A stretch of DNA of 64,000 bases from Edolisoma coerulescens (Eukaryota > Chordata > Aves > Passeriformes > Campephagidae). The stretch covers positions 104,661 through 168,660 of the forward strand of contig VWZW01004706.1 in the NCBI GenBank assembly GCA_013397115.1. The letters run 5' to 3'. A program made the translations under genes and the position numbers. Under the pieces are notes generated by a model that saw only the letters and a program-made list of their open reading frames with translations, did not search any database and was not told the DNA's origin. Below are positions 50,146-62,878 of this stretch, one piece after another (positions within the stretch are counted from its first letter, which is position 1; every line of letters begins with the position of its first letter).

Positions 50146-51920
50146 CGGTTTTGTTATTAGAAAAGGTATTAAATTGATAGTGGTTTTTACTGTAAGATAT
50201 ACAGCAAAAAACTGGTTGACTCCTTCAGTCCAGCAGCATTTCTGTTCCAGTTGGCATCTCACTGTGGAGCTGCATGGGGCAAACATGGTAAACAAAGGCT
50301 ATAAAGGGCCTCCTGGGCAGTGTCCTTCAGGCACAAAGGTGCAGAGCTGACTCCATCTGCTTTGCACTGCTTGGAGACTGTTACAGAAATCGGTACATTG
50401 TTCCCAGGCATCGGGACAAGAGCTGTGCAGTGTGGTTTAAACTGGTTGCATCCATGCTACCTTGCTGGTGAGGCTGGGTTTGAGACAACACCTACCTGCT
50501 GCCTGAGTTTCTCCACCTGACAAACCTGCTGGATCACACCAGGGTGGCATTTCTCTTCCTTGCCATTTTTTAATTGCCCATGAATCATCTTTAGTTAAGT
50601 TTAAGACAATGAGTAACTCAGTGATGCAACAGAAACTACAGCTCAGTATTCAACTCTTCAGGCACCAAAAGTAAAGCGTGATACCTTTGATTGATCTATT
50701 ATCAAAATAACTTCAGTTTAGAGCAGCATTTCATTTCAAAGGGTTTTCATTTATTTCTCAGGACTGTGGCATATGTATTTCTCTTTATCTGATTGGAGGA
50801 AACACAGGTGGTAGAACACTCAGAGCTCACCTCCATGTGGAAATACACTGGAAGAGGCATTCCCCAATCACTGTATCTGATGCAGAACTGAGAGCTGTGA
50901 CTATTATTCCAGAATAAATTTTTTAATACCTATTTTCTATGCAGCCATCTGGTTTCTGAATTAGCTCTGAATAAGGATTAGAGTCAGACCAAAAAAGCAT
51001 TCCTGCTCTGAAATAGGAGCATCCAGAGAAGACGTACACCCAAATAATGTTCTGGAATAGCTATTTCAGAAACTTTCCAAGCACTGAGGAGCCCTGAGGG
51101 CAGGCAATCTGAGGTCTTCCAGCAGCATCAGGGTGGCCAAGTTTTGCATTGCTGTGAAATCTTGGGTGGAGCAAGGGAAAGCTGCCACTACCAGCCCTTT
51201 GTGGAGCTCCTGGAGAAGTTCAGTGTGCAGGGTTTCTTGCAGAGAAACAGATCCTGCCCTTGAACACACACCCCCAGCTCACAGATCTGAGTACACATGA
51301 TGCCAAACAGGCCTATGTCCATTGGTCCTGCCAGGATATTTTAGTTTGACCTCCTCTCTCTCTCTCTCTCTCATGTTTTGGCAGACCTGCAGTTACTTTT
51401 ATAGAGTTAGCCCAAATACATACTGAATATACTGAAAATATGAATTTCAATTTCTGCTTCACATTTGCCCTGCAACATCTTACATATAAAGAGCTCTTCC
51501 GTATCCCTTTTTTTAAGGCAAAAATTCAGTTTGGGAACTTCTCCTCACTATTCAAGAAAGATTGAAATAAAACTTTCGTCACTGAAAAGTGAGAATGATT
51601 TTTGAGTTTTATTTACCATATAATGAATGTATAAATGAGACTATAAAATATGTGCATATTCTTTTTCCTTGCTTCTTTTATAGAAATACAGTTTCCCCCC
51701 TCTATTGCATTGCACCCTATTTACATATACAATCATGTCTTCCTTTTTGCTAGTGAGTCAACAGCCATGCCTTGTTCTAACTGTTCCTGTTATTTTCTTA
51801 TTATTGCAGACAAATATTAACAATTAGGTATATATGTAAGTAACTTTACGTTCCTTATAGCTATGACTGCAACACGAAATGTATTTGCATAACCCAAAAC
51901 AAAAATGAGCTTATTTTTTA
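50146..51920. other. Non-coding sequence with a CT microsatellite
   Basis: No gene recognised. A (CT)n run of 19 nt lies at 51354-51372. Confidence 0.5.
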
Positions 51921-51925
51921 AAGTT

Positions 51926-52953
51926 TACAGTAGGTTGACCCTGGGTGGATGCCAGGCACCCACCAAAGCCATTCTCCCTTCTGCTGCTGGAAAGGGGAGA
52001 GAGAAAAAGCAGCAAAGAGTTCATGAGTTGATTTAGGACAGAGAGAGATCACTCATAGGCAAAACAGACTCGAACTGGGGATATTAATTGAATTTATTAC
52101 TAAACAAATCAGAGCAGGATAATGAGAAGTAAAATAAGATATTAAAAACACCTTCCCCCCCACTCCTCCTTCCCAGCTCTACCTCCTCCCCCAGTGGCAC
52201 AGGGAGATGGGAATGGGGGTTATGGTCATCACAGGTTGTTTCTGCTCCTGCTCAGGGAGAGGAGTCCTTCCCCTGCTCCAGCCTGGGGTCCCTCCCACGG
52301 GAGACAGTTCTCTATGAACTTCTCCAGCTTGAGTCCATCCCACAGGCACTAGTCCTCCCCGAACTGCTGCAGAGTGCGTCACTCTGCCACGGGGTGCAGT
52401 CCCTCAGGCACAGCCTGTCCCACTGTGGGTCCCCCATGGGGTCACAAGTCCCACCAGCAAACCTGTTCCCACGTGGGCTCCTCTCTCCACAGGTCTGCAG
52501 GTCCCTGCCAAGAGCCTGCTCCAGCCCAGGCCTCCCTCGGGGTCACAGCCTCCTCTCAGGCATCCACCTGCTCTGGCTGGGTCTCCTCCGTGGGCTGCAG
52601 GTGGATCTCTGCATTCCTGGGGTCCTCCATGGGCTGCCGGGGAATCCCAGCTTCTGTGCCTGTAGCACCTCCTGCCCCTCCTTCTGCACTGACCTTGGTG
52701 TCTGCAGTTGTTCCTCTCAAGTGTTCTCAGCCCGCTCCTCTCTGGCTGCAATTACAGCTGTGCAAGAGCCTTTCCCTTCTTAATTGTGTCATCCCATAGG
52801 TGTTACCACCATTTCTGATTGGCCCAGCACATCCATCCTGGAGCTGTCTGGCATTGGCTCTGCTGGACATGGAGGAAGGTTCTGGCAGCTTCTCACAGAA
52901 GCCCCTGCTGTAGCCCCTGTACTACCAATACCTGGCCATGCAAACCCAATACA
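51926..52953 (-). mobile_element. Solo ERV LTR (~1.03 kb), sister of the element at 8962
   Basis: Flanked by an exact 5-bp target duplication AAGTT (51921-51925 and 52954-52958). It begins TACAGTAGGTTGACC, where the expected TG has become TA, and ends CCCAATACA. TTTATT at 52093-52098 reads AATAAA on the minus strand. The core from about 52078 to 52696 is almost the same as 9125-9737 of the other LTR (about a dozen differences by eye), whereas both ends differ strongly. It contains the same GC-rich tandem array. No retroviral genes remain. Confidence 0.93.
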
Positions 52954-52958
52954 AAGTT

Positions 52959-53976
52959 TTATAAAGGTTTTTTTTGATCTACCTAATATCTATCAGTTAT
53001 TTTCATATCTACAAGATATACATCACGTCTGAAGAACTTAAGATAAGTGTGGTTTTGGTAAGCATGTAGCTACTAAAGATAGTTCTAATGTTTCCATATT
53101 TCCAATATTCAGGAAGATATTTCTGGGATTTTTTTCAATTCTACATGTTTTCCTCTAGACATCATACCTCTCTTGCTTTAGTAGGAGTCTAGTAGCCTCT
53201 TTGCATCCCTGAATGCAGGCAGGCAAAGCTGACCCAAGGAAATGGCTGATCGCATATGATGATGCTGGAGGGTGCTTACACCAGTGAGCCAACACGAGTT
53301 GTTCTCCTATTGTTCTTTAGGTAGGCAAGTTCCTTGATCCACTTCTCAGCACAGACACACCAAAGGTCAGGCAGTAAAAGGAGGTAACACAGCCCCAGGA
53401 GTCTCTGCAGATAATGGTAATGAAATATCAGGCAGAAATTAAAAATTAAGAGTTTGCTAGGAAACAACCAGAGAACAAACTCAAAAATATTATAGCATTA
53501 CAGAAATTCATGGTGTAACTGCATCTTGAATACTGCATGCTCTTTTTTTCCCCACCTTATACAGTGAAACAGAACCTGGTACAGGAGATGATGTGTGTCT
53601 CTGACAATGTCTGACACTGTCATGGTGATGCCATAGAAAGCAAGAATGGAAGGCAAAGCATATGACAGGATTATGGCTCATCATCTCAAAAGAAGCAAGA
53701 GTGATGCCAGATTTGAAGAAAATCTTTAAAACCGCAAGAGTTAGGGAGCATCCACTCAAATCATTAGGCAAAGTTTTGAATTAAAAAAGAAGAAACACTT
53801 TTTTGTTGCACTGGAAAATGGAAATGCAAACATGTATTGCTGCAGGATATGAAGGGCTGTGCTTTTCATAGTTCCACTATGTCGGAGATTGGTGGAAGCT
53901 ACAGGGAAGGTGTACTTGGAGAAACACTGCTCTATATTGTAACATTTTTCCCTGAGGAACAGCTACCAGTGGTTGT
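52959..53976. other. Non-coding sequence, nothing recognised
   Basis: AT-rich DNA after the LTR. I see no convincing repeat or exon. Confidence 0.5.
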
Positions 53977-54030
53977 CAGCCAGAGGAGGAACAGACCTTT
54001 GGTCTGACTCACTGCAGCTGCCCTTTGTGA
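53977..54030 (+). repeat. Possible tail of an ancient CR1
   Basis: The block 'gacctttggtctgactcact' followed by 'gcagctgccc' resembles the very end of old amniote CR1s ('...gacctttggtctgacccagtatggcc...'). The match is short, so this is tentative. Confidence 0.4.
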
Positions 54031-57000
54031 TGAAAAACTGCTTTTCATTGGTGGCTGCACAAATCTTTGCTGCAGAAAAATGTCTCTAGATGCTACCATA
54101 TTCTGTAATGAAGGATCACTAAAAGGGAAACATGCTTCAGAATAATTTCAAAATAATAAATCATTTTTGATGCATCCACAGAAAGCTCACCTATTTTAAA
54201 GATGGTGGGGAATAACCCATGTTTTTTCTTTAATAAGTTTATCCAAAATGGCCCCAGATGAATCTATGGGAAGCAATGACCCTACTGCTGTTATTGCACA
54301 AATTACTATCAGTAGAAAGGGAATCTCTGTGCCTATGGTACAAGCTATGCTTTTCAAGTTTAATACAGAAACTACAGGAACTCTTCTTCAAAGTTTATAC
54401 TTATATATCCGAATTCTCCAAGTCTCTTCACCTGATCCTTCGGATGGCAGATATTAGAAATAGTGGGGGAGATGGTACATGAGCTAACAAAAAAGGACTT
54501 AAACCCTCAATCATTTATTACATGGATGAACCGTGGCACTCCTCTCCTTTGTTGCTCTTGTACATATCTGTCTTTTCAGAGGGATTTCACACCGTGTTTC
54601 TTACGGGGCATAACTTAGTGCTAATTTTGAAAAACACAGTTTGGCAACACCATCGTAGGGGTGGCACTTAGCACACTTACCAAAGCAGTATGGTGATAGT
54701 GCAGCAATAAAAATGTACAGACAGAATACAAACCTTGATAAAGTGTGTCTAAGCGAGTGTTTGTGTGGAAATATGCCTGAAACTGCAAAGAGAACAAGCT
54801 GTTGTGTTTCCTGAAATCTTTCTTGGAGATGTGGGATAGGAGAGGTTGTGGGGATGTTTGCCTTTTCAATCACTGTTCTCAGAAGAATAAAAGGTATCTG
54901 CCCAGTCACAAGAGCATTTATATGTATATATACGGTAGGAGAGTGGGGAAGTTTCCTGTTAAGTGGCTGGGATGATTAGTACTTCCTTTCAGATCAGGAG
55001 GAGAGTTCTGATCAGTGAGGTTTGGAGTCCAGCTCAGTGACATTGAATATTCAAACTTCATGGAGCTGCCTGTGAGCAGAGAGCCACTCAGCTGGGATAG
55101 TGGTCAAGCCACCACCTTGGATGGGTAAGACATCACTGCCTTTGTCACACTGCTTAGAGCCATCCCCCCAGTGCCCTGCAGCTCATGTGAGTATTGTGAC
55201 CAACGCTCCCCACTGGAAGAGGTCTCTTTGGTCCTTCAGGGAAAAGGACATTTCTTAATGGTAGGGGGGGACTTCATAAGCTCTGAGAGAACAGGAATGC
55301 AAAACCAGATTGGATTTTGGGTTTTTTTTTAAAGTTCTGCTTTTTTCTGTCCAGCACTAATTATCAGCATACTCTGAATGTATTTTTTTCTCTTCCTCTT
55401 CCTGCTGTAAAACCACACTCAGTGTTCTACACACTCATATACTTCTTGTTTTTGTTTTCCCTGGAGGATATCGTGCAGACCTTTAAAAAGAAAAAAACCA
55501 ACAAAACCAAAAACCACCACCACCACCACCAAAACCAACAAACCAACCAGAAAAAAGAAAACCCAAGAAAAAAATTTTACTCGGTAAAAAAAAAATCTCT
55601 TGTATTTTCTTTAGTTCCTGTGTGTAACCATGCCTTTTGTACTGAAGTAGGGTTTCAGGCTTTAATGAAATTCAATTTAATTAAATTCAAATACAAAGTA
55701 CTTCTATACCTCCACTGAAACTTTTACTAGCATCATGGAAAGAAGTAACCTGCCTTGTTGGTTTGTGTCATCAAACTTACTCACTTTGGAAGTTTCAATC
55801 CTCTCTTGGCATGTGTTCAAAGACACCAGAATGGCTCAGTTGGCTGGCACTGCAAAAGGATGGATGTCTGTTCCTGCAGGAACACCCGATATGGAGCAGC
55901 AGAAATGCCAGGATGACCAAAGCTGCTGTTCTTTCTCAGTTACCTAAAAAATGCTAAATCTGAGCCTAGAAAGCACTGCTCTGGTAATGATGGCTAAGAG
56001 TGCTGTTTTGATGACTTAACACAGTTATATTAACAAATTATACAGACAAAAGACTTGATACTTTTTTCCTCCTTTTTGTAGTTTGGGAAATGATATTAAG
56101 CTCTACCAACAAATCCCACAAAAATGGAAAGGCTAACCCCAAGGGGATCTGACAGGACAAGGAGGAAATATTGTACTGGTGTTTGGGATAATTTGGTGAT
56201 CCACTTGGCTTGGCTTGCTGTGGTATTTTAACCGACAGCAAATGCATATTAATTCCTCACTGAGTAGGCAGGAAATGAATGTGTGTGATGTATTATTACT
56301 GCTGTTAATTAAGTCTGTAAATGGAGGTACAATGGGCTCACTTAGGTGGTGTCATCCTCTTCACTCACCAGCTCTCAGGCAATAGAGTGTAGTAAGCACT
56401 TCACTGGCTCTTTTATTCTTCATAGACTATTAAGCCTTGAAGGGAAGGACCAAATCTCAGACATACCTGTGAGGCAGGAGAGTATTTTCTGTTTATTGGT
56501 ATATAAATCTCAGGGAGTGCCTGTTCGGATGTTTGCACTAGCTGGATGCCTCCCGTGCGCATGATTTTCTGAAAGCTGAGTTGAGCGCCTCTGTCTGACC
56601 CAGCATGGATGTGTGCCCTAGCCCAGGCTGTCTCAGCTGGGGTTTAAAGGGTGGTATGGGGTCTCTTCAGGGCAGAAAATCCTTCCTTGTGCATCATTAA
56701 TCACTGAGCATCCTCACTCAGCCATATCCTGGGCAGTGCAAACAGAGACCTCATTTAATGCCCACCCCACGCGCTGGGGCTAAAGGTACCCTTTAAGCTA
56801 TTTGGCAGGAAGGCAAAGGGAGTCACCTGCTCTGCTCTGCTTCCAGCAGTGCTCCACAGCCTCCGGTAGTGCTCTGCTTTACGTTCAATCACTTACAACT
56901 CTGCAAAAGGGCAGAAAGCCCCCACAAGTATGCAGAAGGGAGTAAAAGGTTACTCCCACACTGCATTTCTTTCCACAAGCTACAATATTTACAGTGTGAT

Positions 57001-59477
57001 GAGTCTGCTGACTGCAGCTCAACATTTTTATATTGGCAGTCAGTATTTCTGCCAGAGCGTTGCCTACAGTTGAACTAAAAGAATGAAATTCGGGGAGTTA
57101 TTTCTCCACACAGAAAAAAAGAAAATGTGGTTTTACTACTATTTACTGAAAGCTGTCCCATAGATCTTCCAAGGTATAGAAAAGGCTAACTGCTACTAAT
57201 AGAGGATTTGGGTATTTCAGATATCCAGAGGTTTCAGACAGCATCTTCAAAACTGAATATCTGGGATTACTTGAATCCATAGTTAAGAATCAGACCAGTT
57301 CTTTCCTGGTGCTGAGGGACAGAAGTATTCCCAGTGCTCCTTCAAGATGGTGACATCTGGAATTGTTCAGCAGCTTTTAATTCCATCTCCTTTAGATGTC
57401 TAAACATGGATTAAAAAAAATAGTATCTACCTCTGATAACACTTTTTTCCTTCCCTAAATATGCTAAAACAGTCCTCCCTTGTGCTCACATTTATGGATA
57501 AACCCAGCAAGTTTTCAGAAGAAATACAGAATTTGATTAAAGTGGGTCACTGTCATTATTTTCATTATGTCAGGTCCCTAATACAAAGCTCAGAGTGATA
57601 GTGACAATACTTTATGGTTCTCCTGTGCCTGTAACTCAGGAATCTCAAAAAGCACTTCTGCAACATTGAGCCGAGTAAAGAATGTAAGACATCTATTCAT
57701 ATTTGGAAGGCTTCTGCTAGGTAAGTAGCATACCAGTTTTGCAAGTGAATGAACTGAGGTTTGGTAAGAGTCACATAACAAAACCGAAATTTAAACTGGA
57801 GATAAATTACTGCAGTGATAACAAATAAATAAACACTTTTTATTTTGGTTTTTTCATCTGAAATTTTCAATCTCTGATGTTTGTTTATTTGATTTGCTTT
57901 CTTCCCAGGACTAAGGCAAGCATTCTTCTAGGTTTGATTAGATTTAGATCTCTTTCTTGTTCCAGCTTTGTAAGGAAGCAGAATGAGGTGCTATATAATA
58001 CTGAGGATCTGATTGCACTGCTTTTCTCTAGCCTTGGTTTCAATTACCCATTTTTTTTCAGCTTCTTTTTAACTCTTCTCACTTGTCTTGCACTTGTGCT
58101 TTGCCTCTGGAAGGCTGTGTCTCCATGTGCACCCATGCTAAGGGGTACAATGTGGGGAATGCTCCTGGGCTGTGCTGTGACTGTCTGACAGACTGCAGGA
58201 TTGGGTGCTTTCTGTGGAAACTGAAGTGCAAGGAAGGCGTATCTGGTGCAAAACTCTGGAATGAGCACCTCAGGTCCACTGCAAAATCTTGGAGGTCAGG
58301 AGCTCTGCTTTACATATATAGTTCTGCAGACCTCTAAAAAAGCCAGATTCTCTGTCCTTCTAGTATTTACAAGGATGAAAAACCAAATAAACAAATAAAC
58401 AAATAAGAATACTAATGAAGTAACTCGTATCACCAGGAAAAAAATATTTTTACTAATTGAGTGATTCTACAGAAAAATATATACAGAAGAATGGCTCATC
58501 TGTGTGGGGTTTTTTTTCCCCTGTAATCCTGTGCCATTCCACACATGGATCAACATTTAAGAAAAAATGGGGCCACACAAAGCTCTAGGATCTACAATGT
58601 TAACATTTCCACCTTGCTCTGTTACACAGCACTTGGATATAACAAAATTTTTAGCACACTGAGTAAAGCTGACCACTTTGGATATGACATTTTATGCCAT
58701 ACACAGCAATTTTGGACTGAATATAAAATTTATGTTTTCACTTTTTTTGCTTTCCACAGGTCATGTCATAACCTTACTAACACACTTACTTCTTTTGTTT
58801 TACTGTGTCATAGGTTAAACTCGTATCAGCCACAATCTTTTCAGCAATGCCAGTTCGATAAGAGCTCACTAAGCTTCAATTCAGTTTTCATCCACAATGT
58901 AATATCTTCAAGCCACAACTTGCAAACCCCCCTAAAGGACTCAAATGCTGTGTTGCAGCAGCCTGGTAATACCAGCATAGGCACTGGCAGGGCTAAGTCA
59001 TGAGCTTTAGATTTCTGTACGATAGCTTACAGTGAAATGTCTCCTGAGAAGTGGCTGAGGGAGTCAGCAAGAAAGTTTTGAATACCAGTGTTTTTCTGTG
59101 ATGAAGAACATCTTCGTTCTGTTAGAAACTGCATTTTTTCAGGCACTGAAAATCATTCTTCCATGTCAAAGTTAAAAAACTGCATTTTCTAGGAGACAAA
59201 TATTACTGTAAGACAGCACAAAACTATTTTCTTTGAATATTTATGCATTTTATAACATTGCTTACTCATAGATATATTGATTATTCACAGGTGGGAAATA
59301 CAAAATACCAGATAACAAAAAGGATGATAGTAATAAGCATGACAAATTTCTTACAGATTATTTTAAACTTAACAGCATACAGATTTATAGCACAATATCG
59401 CACTGTCATTTTGACAAATGCATAAAAAAACTAATAAATGTTCCATTAAATAGAATATGCAACTTCTTTTCTTTTAG
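54031..59477. other. Non-coding sequence with simple repeats
   Basis: Holds (ACC)6 at 55513-55530 within an A/C-rich stretch (about 55490-55580) and an AAATAAAC repeat at 58385-58406. A 152-codon plus frame at 58545-59003 is long for such AT-rich DNA but has no recognised domain. Confidence 0.45.
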
Positions 59478-60827
59478 ATGGACGGTAGTTTTGTTCATTC
59501 GGTGGCTGAAATTACAGATCACTGCCACCATGGACCTCCTTCATTATCCTGCATTTGCAGAGTTGGGTTAGGAAGTGAAACTGAATTGTCTTCCCCTAGT
59601 ACTACCGCTGGTGCTGCAGGTGGTACTTGTGCTGTTAACCACTGCACTGGACTACCCTGCCACGTGTCACTTGGTCAAGGTAAGCAAATTTACTGGCAAA
59701 TCACTGGTATTTACCAGATAAACTGGTAAAAATGACCATTTACTTTGCAATCAAGATATTTTCTACTGCTGATCTAACTTTGTGAGCAATGTCTCTGCAG
59801 AGAAAAGCCAGTGTACCTGGAAAGATGTAATTCTACAGGAATAGGGACGAACTCCTCCATACAAAAATGTGGGCTGTGGAACGACAAGGAACCCATATTC
59901 ATCTAGGCTATGCTGGATTTCTGGAGTGCAATTGCTCATAATCTGCATCTTCCTAGTAAGCACACCTAGGAATTACCCGTGGGAAATGCAGCTGTCCCGC
60001 CAATCTGGGTGGAAAAGGAGCAGTCACCATCTAAATCACCCTCCAGCTGTGTTTGTACAATTTAGACATGGTGCTTCTCATCTAAGATTATGCAACATTA
60101 TTAACTTCTCCTGCTTTCAGAAAGCAATTAAAACCCCCCATAAACAAACAAAAAACCCCAAATCTCTTTTGGGCATGAGGTTTCTGTAAGCTATTCCCTA
60201 ACTCATATGCATTAAAACCCCTGCTTGGGATAGTACTGAAAGAAAAAAAAAACAGGTTTTATTAATGTTACATTAATTTTTCCACAGACCCTCAGGAGAA
60301 AAGCCAGTGGCATTTTTCATAGAAGGGGGTCAGCACTAGGATGGGTATTTTTATTGAGTAAATCGATTGATCCTTATGCTAGTGTAATTGACATCTTTAC
60401 TCAGGCATTTCCCTCCAGGCTTGTTTAATGGAGAAAATCTGCATATACATATGACCTGAAGAATTTCTTTGGACTCTTATGTAATTAGGTTAAGAACTTT
60501 CATTATTTTTTGCCTAGTTGTTGTTACGCTTACTGTCAGAGATATTGTAATGGCCAAGTCTTCAAAAATTACACAGTAAAATCATACCTCCAGATCTCTG
60601 AAGAATACAAGGATCAAGTAATTAAAGAAAAATATGTAATATTTTATACTTTCAAGTACATGCCACCTAAAAAACTCTCGTTCTTTCTTGCAGTGGTGGT
60701 GAAGAGGCACATGACCTCTGCTCGGCAGAAACCAGATGTTTATAGAAACATCATGAAAGGAATTCCTCATTTTTGTGGGCTCAGGTCCTGCCTTTTGTGG
60801 AACTCTCCTCACGAGGAATACTTGTAG
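59478..60827 (+). CDS. Candidate two-exon reading frame, 111 aa, unrecognised
   Basis: No known family. The first exon is 59478-59679: acceptor 'ttcttttcttttag' directly before ATG, 67 codons open, donor CAAG|GTAAGC. It is rich in Cys, His, Ser and Thr (for example HCHHGPPSLSCIC). It ends with one spare base. A second exon begins at 60694 after 'ctcgttctttcttgcag', and its first two bases complete a Val codon, so the phase matches. The frame then runs 43 more residues (KRHMTSARQKPDVYRNIMKG-like, basic) to TAG at 60825-60827. The intron would be 1014 bp. A 5' non-coding exon would be required upstream and none was identified. Phase agreement occurs by chance one time in three, so this may be a non-coding transcript or coincidence. 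Confidence 0.2.
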
Positions 60828-62860
60828 TGGGTTAAAATGGGCACATTGGTCACTGAAAAATCTGGGAATTGATGTGCCACTGTTTGGTCTCCATGCTTAG
60901 TCACCCATCAGAGGGCATCACCCTTGCTGCATCTGTGCAGACTGAAAAGACTTAGTGAGGGCCAGGCAACCAAAGGCTCTTTGAAGGGGCTTCACAAAAA
61001 TGAGATTGTTTTCTTCTTAACCCTGGGCTGATGAGGAGGTAAGGTAAGTGCCATCTTCCCATCTCCCAGGCGCTGCAAAACCCAGGGATGCTGCAGAGCA
61101 GGGAACTTGCAGACCCTGTACTTAGGGAGCTTGCTGTTTAGTTTAAACTGTGATGAAAGCAGGCTTTCTGGATGGCAAACTAGGATTTAGCAGAACACCA
61201 GGTATCCAGATCCCAGCACAGGTTAATGGGATGTGCTGCCTTCTCTCTGAAATTACCTCACTGATGGGTTTTCATCAGTGAACACAAAAAAGATGTGGTG
61301 CAATACTACATCAGGATGCCAAGCCTTTCTTTGCAAAGAAAACAAAAGAGGACCATTAAAATTTATCATGTACAAATAGATTAATTTGGTGGCTTAGCTA
61401 TCATGTGTCATCTGAAACAGTTCAATAACTGCCTTTGAAGGCAGTGGCAAACTGATCAACTGCAGACCCCTGTGCTGCTGAACTCATCCAGAAACCTTGC
61501 ACAGGATGGCTAAACCAGATGTTATTTGCTTTGAAATTCAAAGGAAACTTTACTTACTAGGTATTTCTTAAGCAAAATGCAGGATGACTGACTTTGCACA
61601 CACACATAATGACTGCTTACCTTCAAGATGAACATCAGGGTAAATGTGGAATTGCCAAATCAAATATGAAGTTTTAAAAACAGTTTTGCAGAAGCAGAAT
61701 GATGAGATTACAGTATGGTATATGTACAGAGATACAACAGCACAACAGACACAATACAAGACACAGCAGGCAATGCCATTTCTAAATCTAAACATTTTCC
61801 TTCATAGGAAATGTAAGTTTATTCATTTTGATACCAATCTTCACCTTTCCTGAAGCATATGAATTTCTTGGTTCCAAGTAACTGATTTTTTTTTCTTTTT
61901 GTTGTTTGTAATAGATAAAAATTCCTGACCAAATGGACAGCTATATTTTATAGTAAACTATCATGGTATTAAAAGCAAAAGGATTTATGTAAAGTATATA
62001 TTGAGCCTACTAAAGTCAGGAGGAAGATACAGTGGAATTTCAAAGAAGTTAGTGATTTTACAGTATAACTGTAATACATGTAAACTCATCAACAGTGGAT
62101 GAAATAAAGGCACGGAGACCTATGAAAAAAAATTACATTATTTTAAATCTGAATAAAAGCTATGCAAATTTAAGTTACGAAATTCTTATGAGAAATAAAT
62201 ACTGGTATGCAAAATATCTACAGAAGAAAAACTCTTCTAACTGAAGCCTTTCCTAAAATCTCTGAACTCTTTAAATAAAAGTAAGCTTCTTAAAGCATAA
62301 GCAAATTCTCAGCCAGTATAAATCTCTCCAGCTTTAACCTAAACTGAATTCCTGTATTGGAATAAACCCCTTGTGGCTAAAGCAAGCTTTTTATTCCCTT
62401 ACTGCCAAACATAAGGGACATAGTCTCTGTTACCTGGCCTACACTAAGCATAACACACAAAAAGCAATGTAAGCTTTCAGAAAGTAACTCTTTCACCTGT
62501 ATCTGCTTTACAGTAGACCTTTCTATTAAGTAAAACTGAGCATGTTGTTAGTGAACACCTGGGGAAAAATTTATTTGGATCTAAAATTTTAGGTGCTGTA
62601 AAAAAAGGTGGAAAATCTAGATTATTGTAGATTTACATCTCACTGGGGATACGTGAAGGAAATTGTAAAGCAGCAAGCTGCCAGTGTCCTTGGGGATCCA
62701 CACTGGCTTTACATGCTAGTGCCTTGAGAACAGCAAAAAGCAGCAAGTGATTGGTGAAAACTTGATGATTTTGGAAGCACTTTGTTCCTGAGTTCTGCTT
62801 TTGGAATAGCTAAATGCTGAAAAAAATATTGTCATTGAAGATTAGAGACAAGAAAACCTT
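60828..62860. other. Non-coding sequence, nothing recognised
   Basis: AT-rich DNA. There is an 8-bp inverted repeat with a 2-nt gap at 61428-61445 (ACTGCCTT tg AAGGCAGT). No exon or repeat family identified. Confidence 0.5.
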
Positions 62861-62878
62861 AATGATTCTATGATTCTG
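62861..62878 (+). repeat. Possible minimal CR1 tail (ATTCTATG octamers)
   Basis: 'aatgattctatgattctg' matches the octamer repeat that ends bird CR1 elements, but no upstream CR1 sequence is recognisable. Confidence 0.35.
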
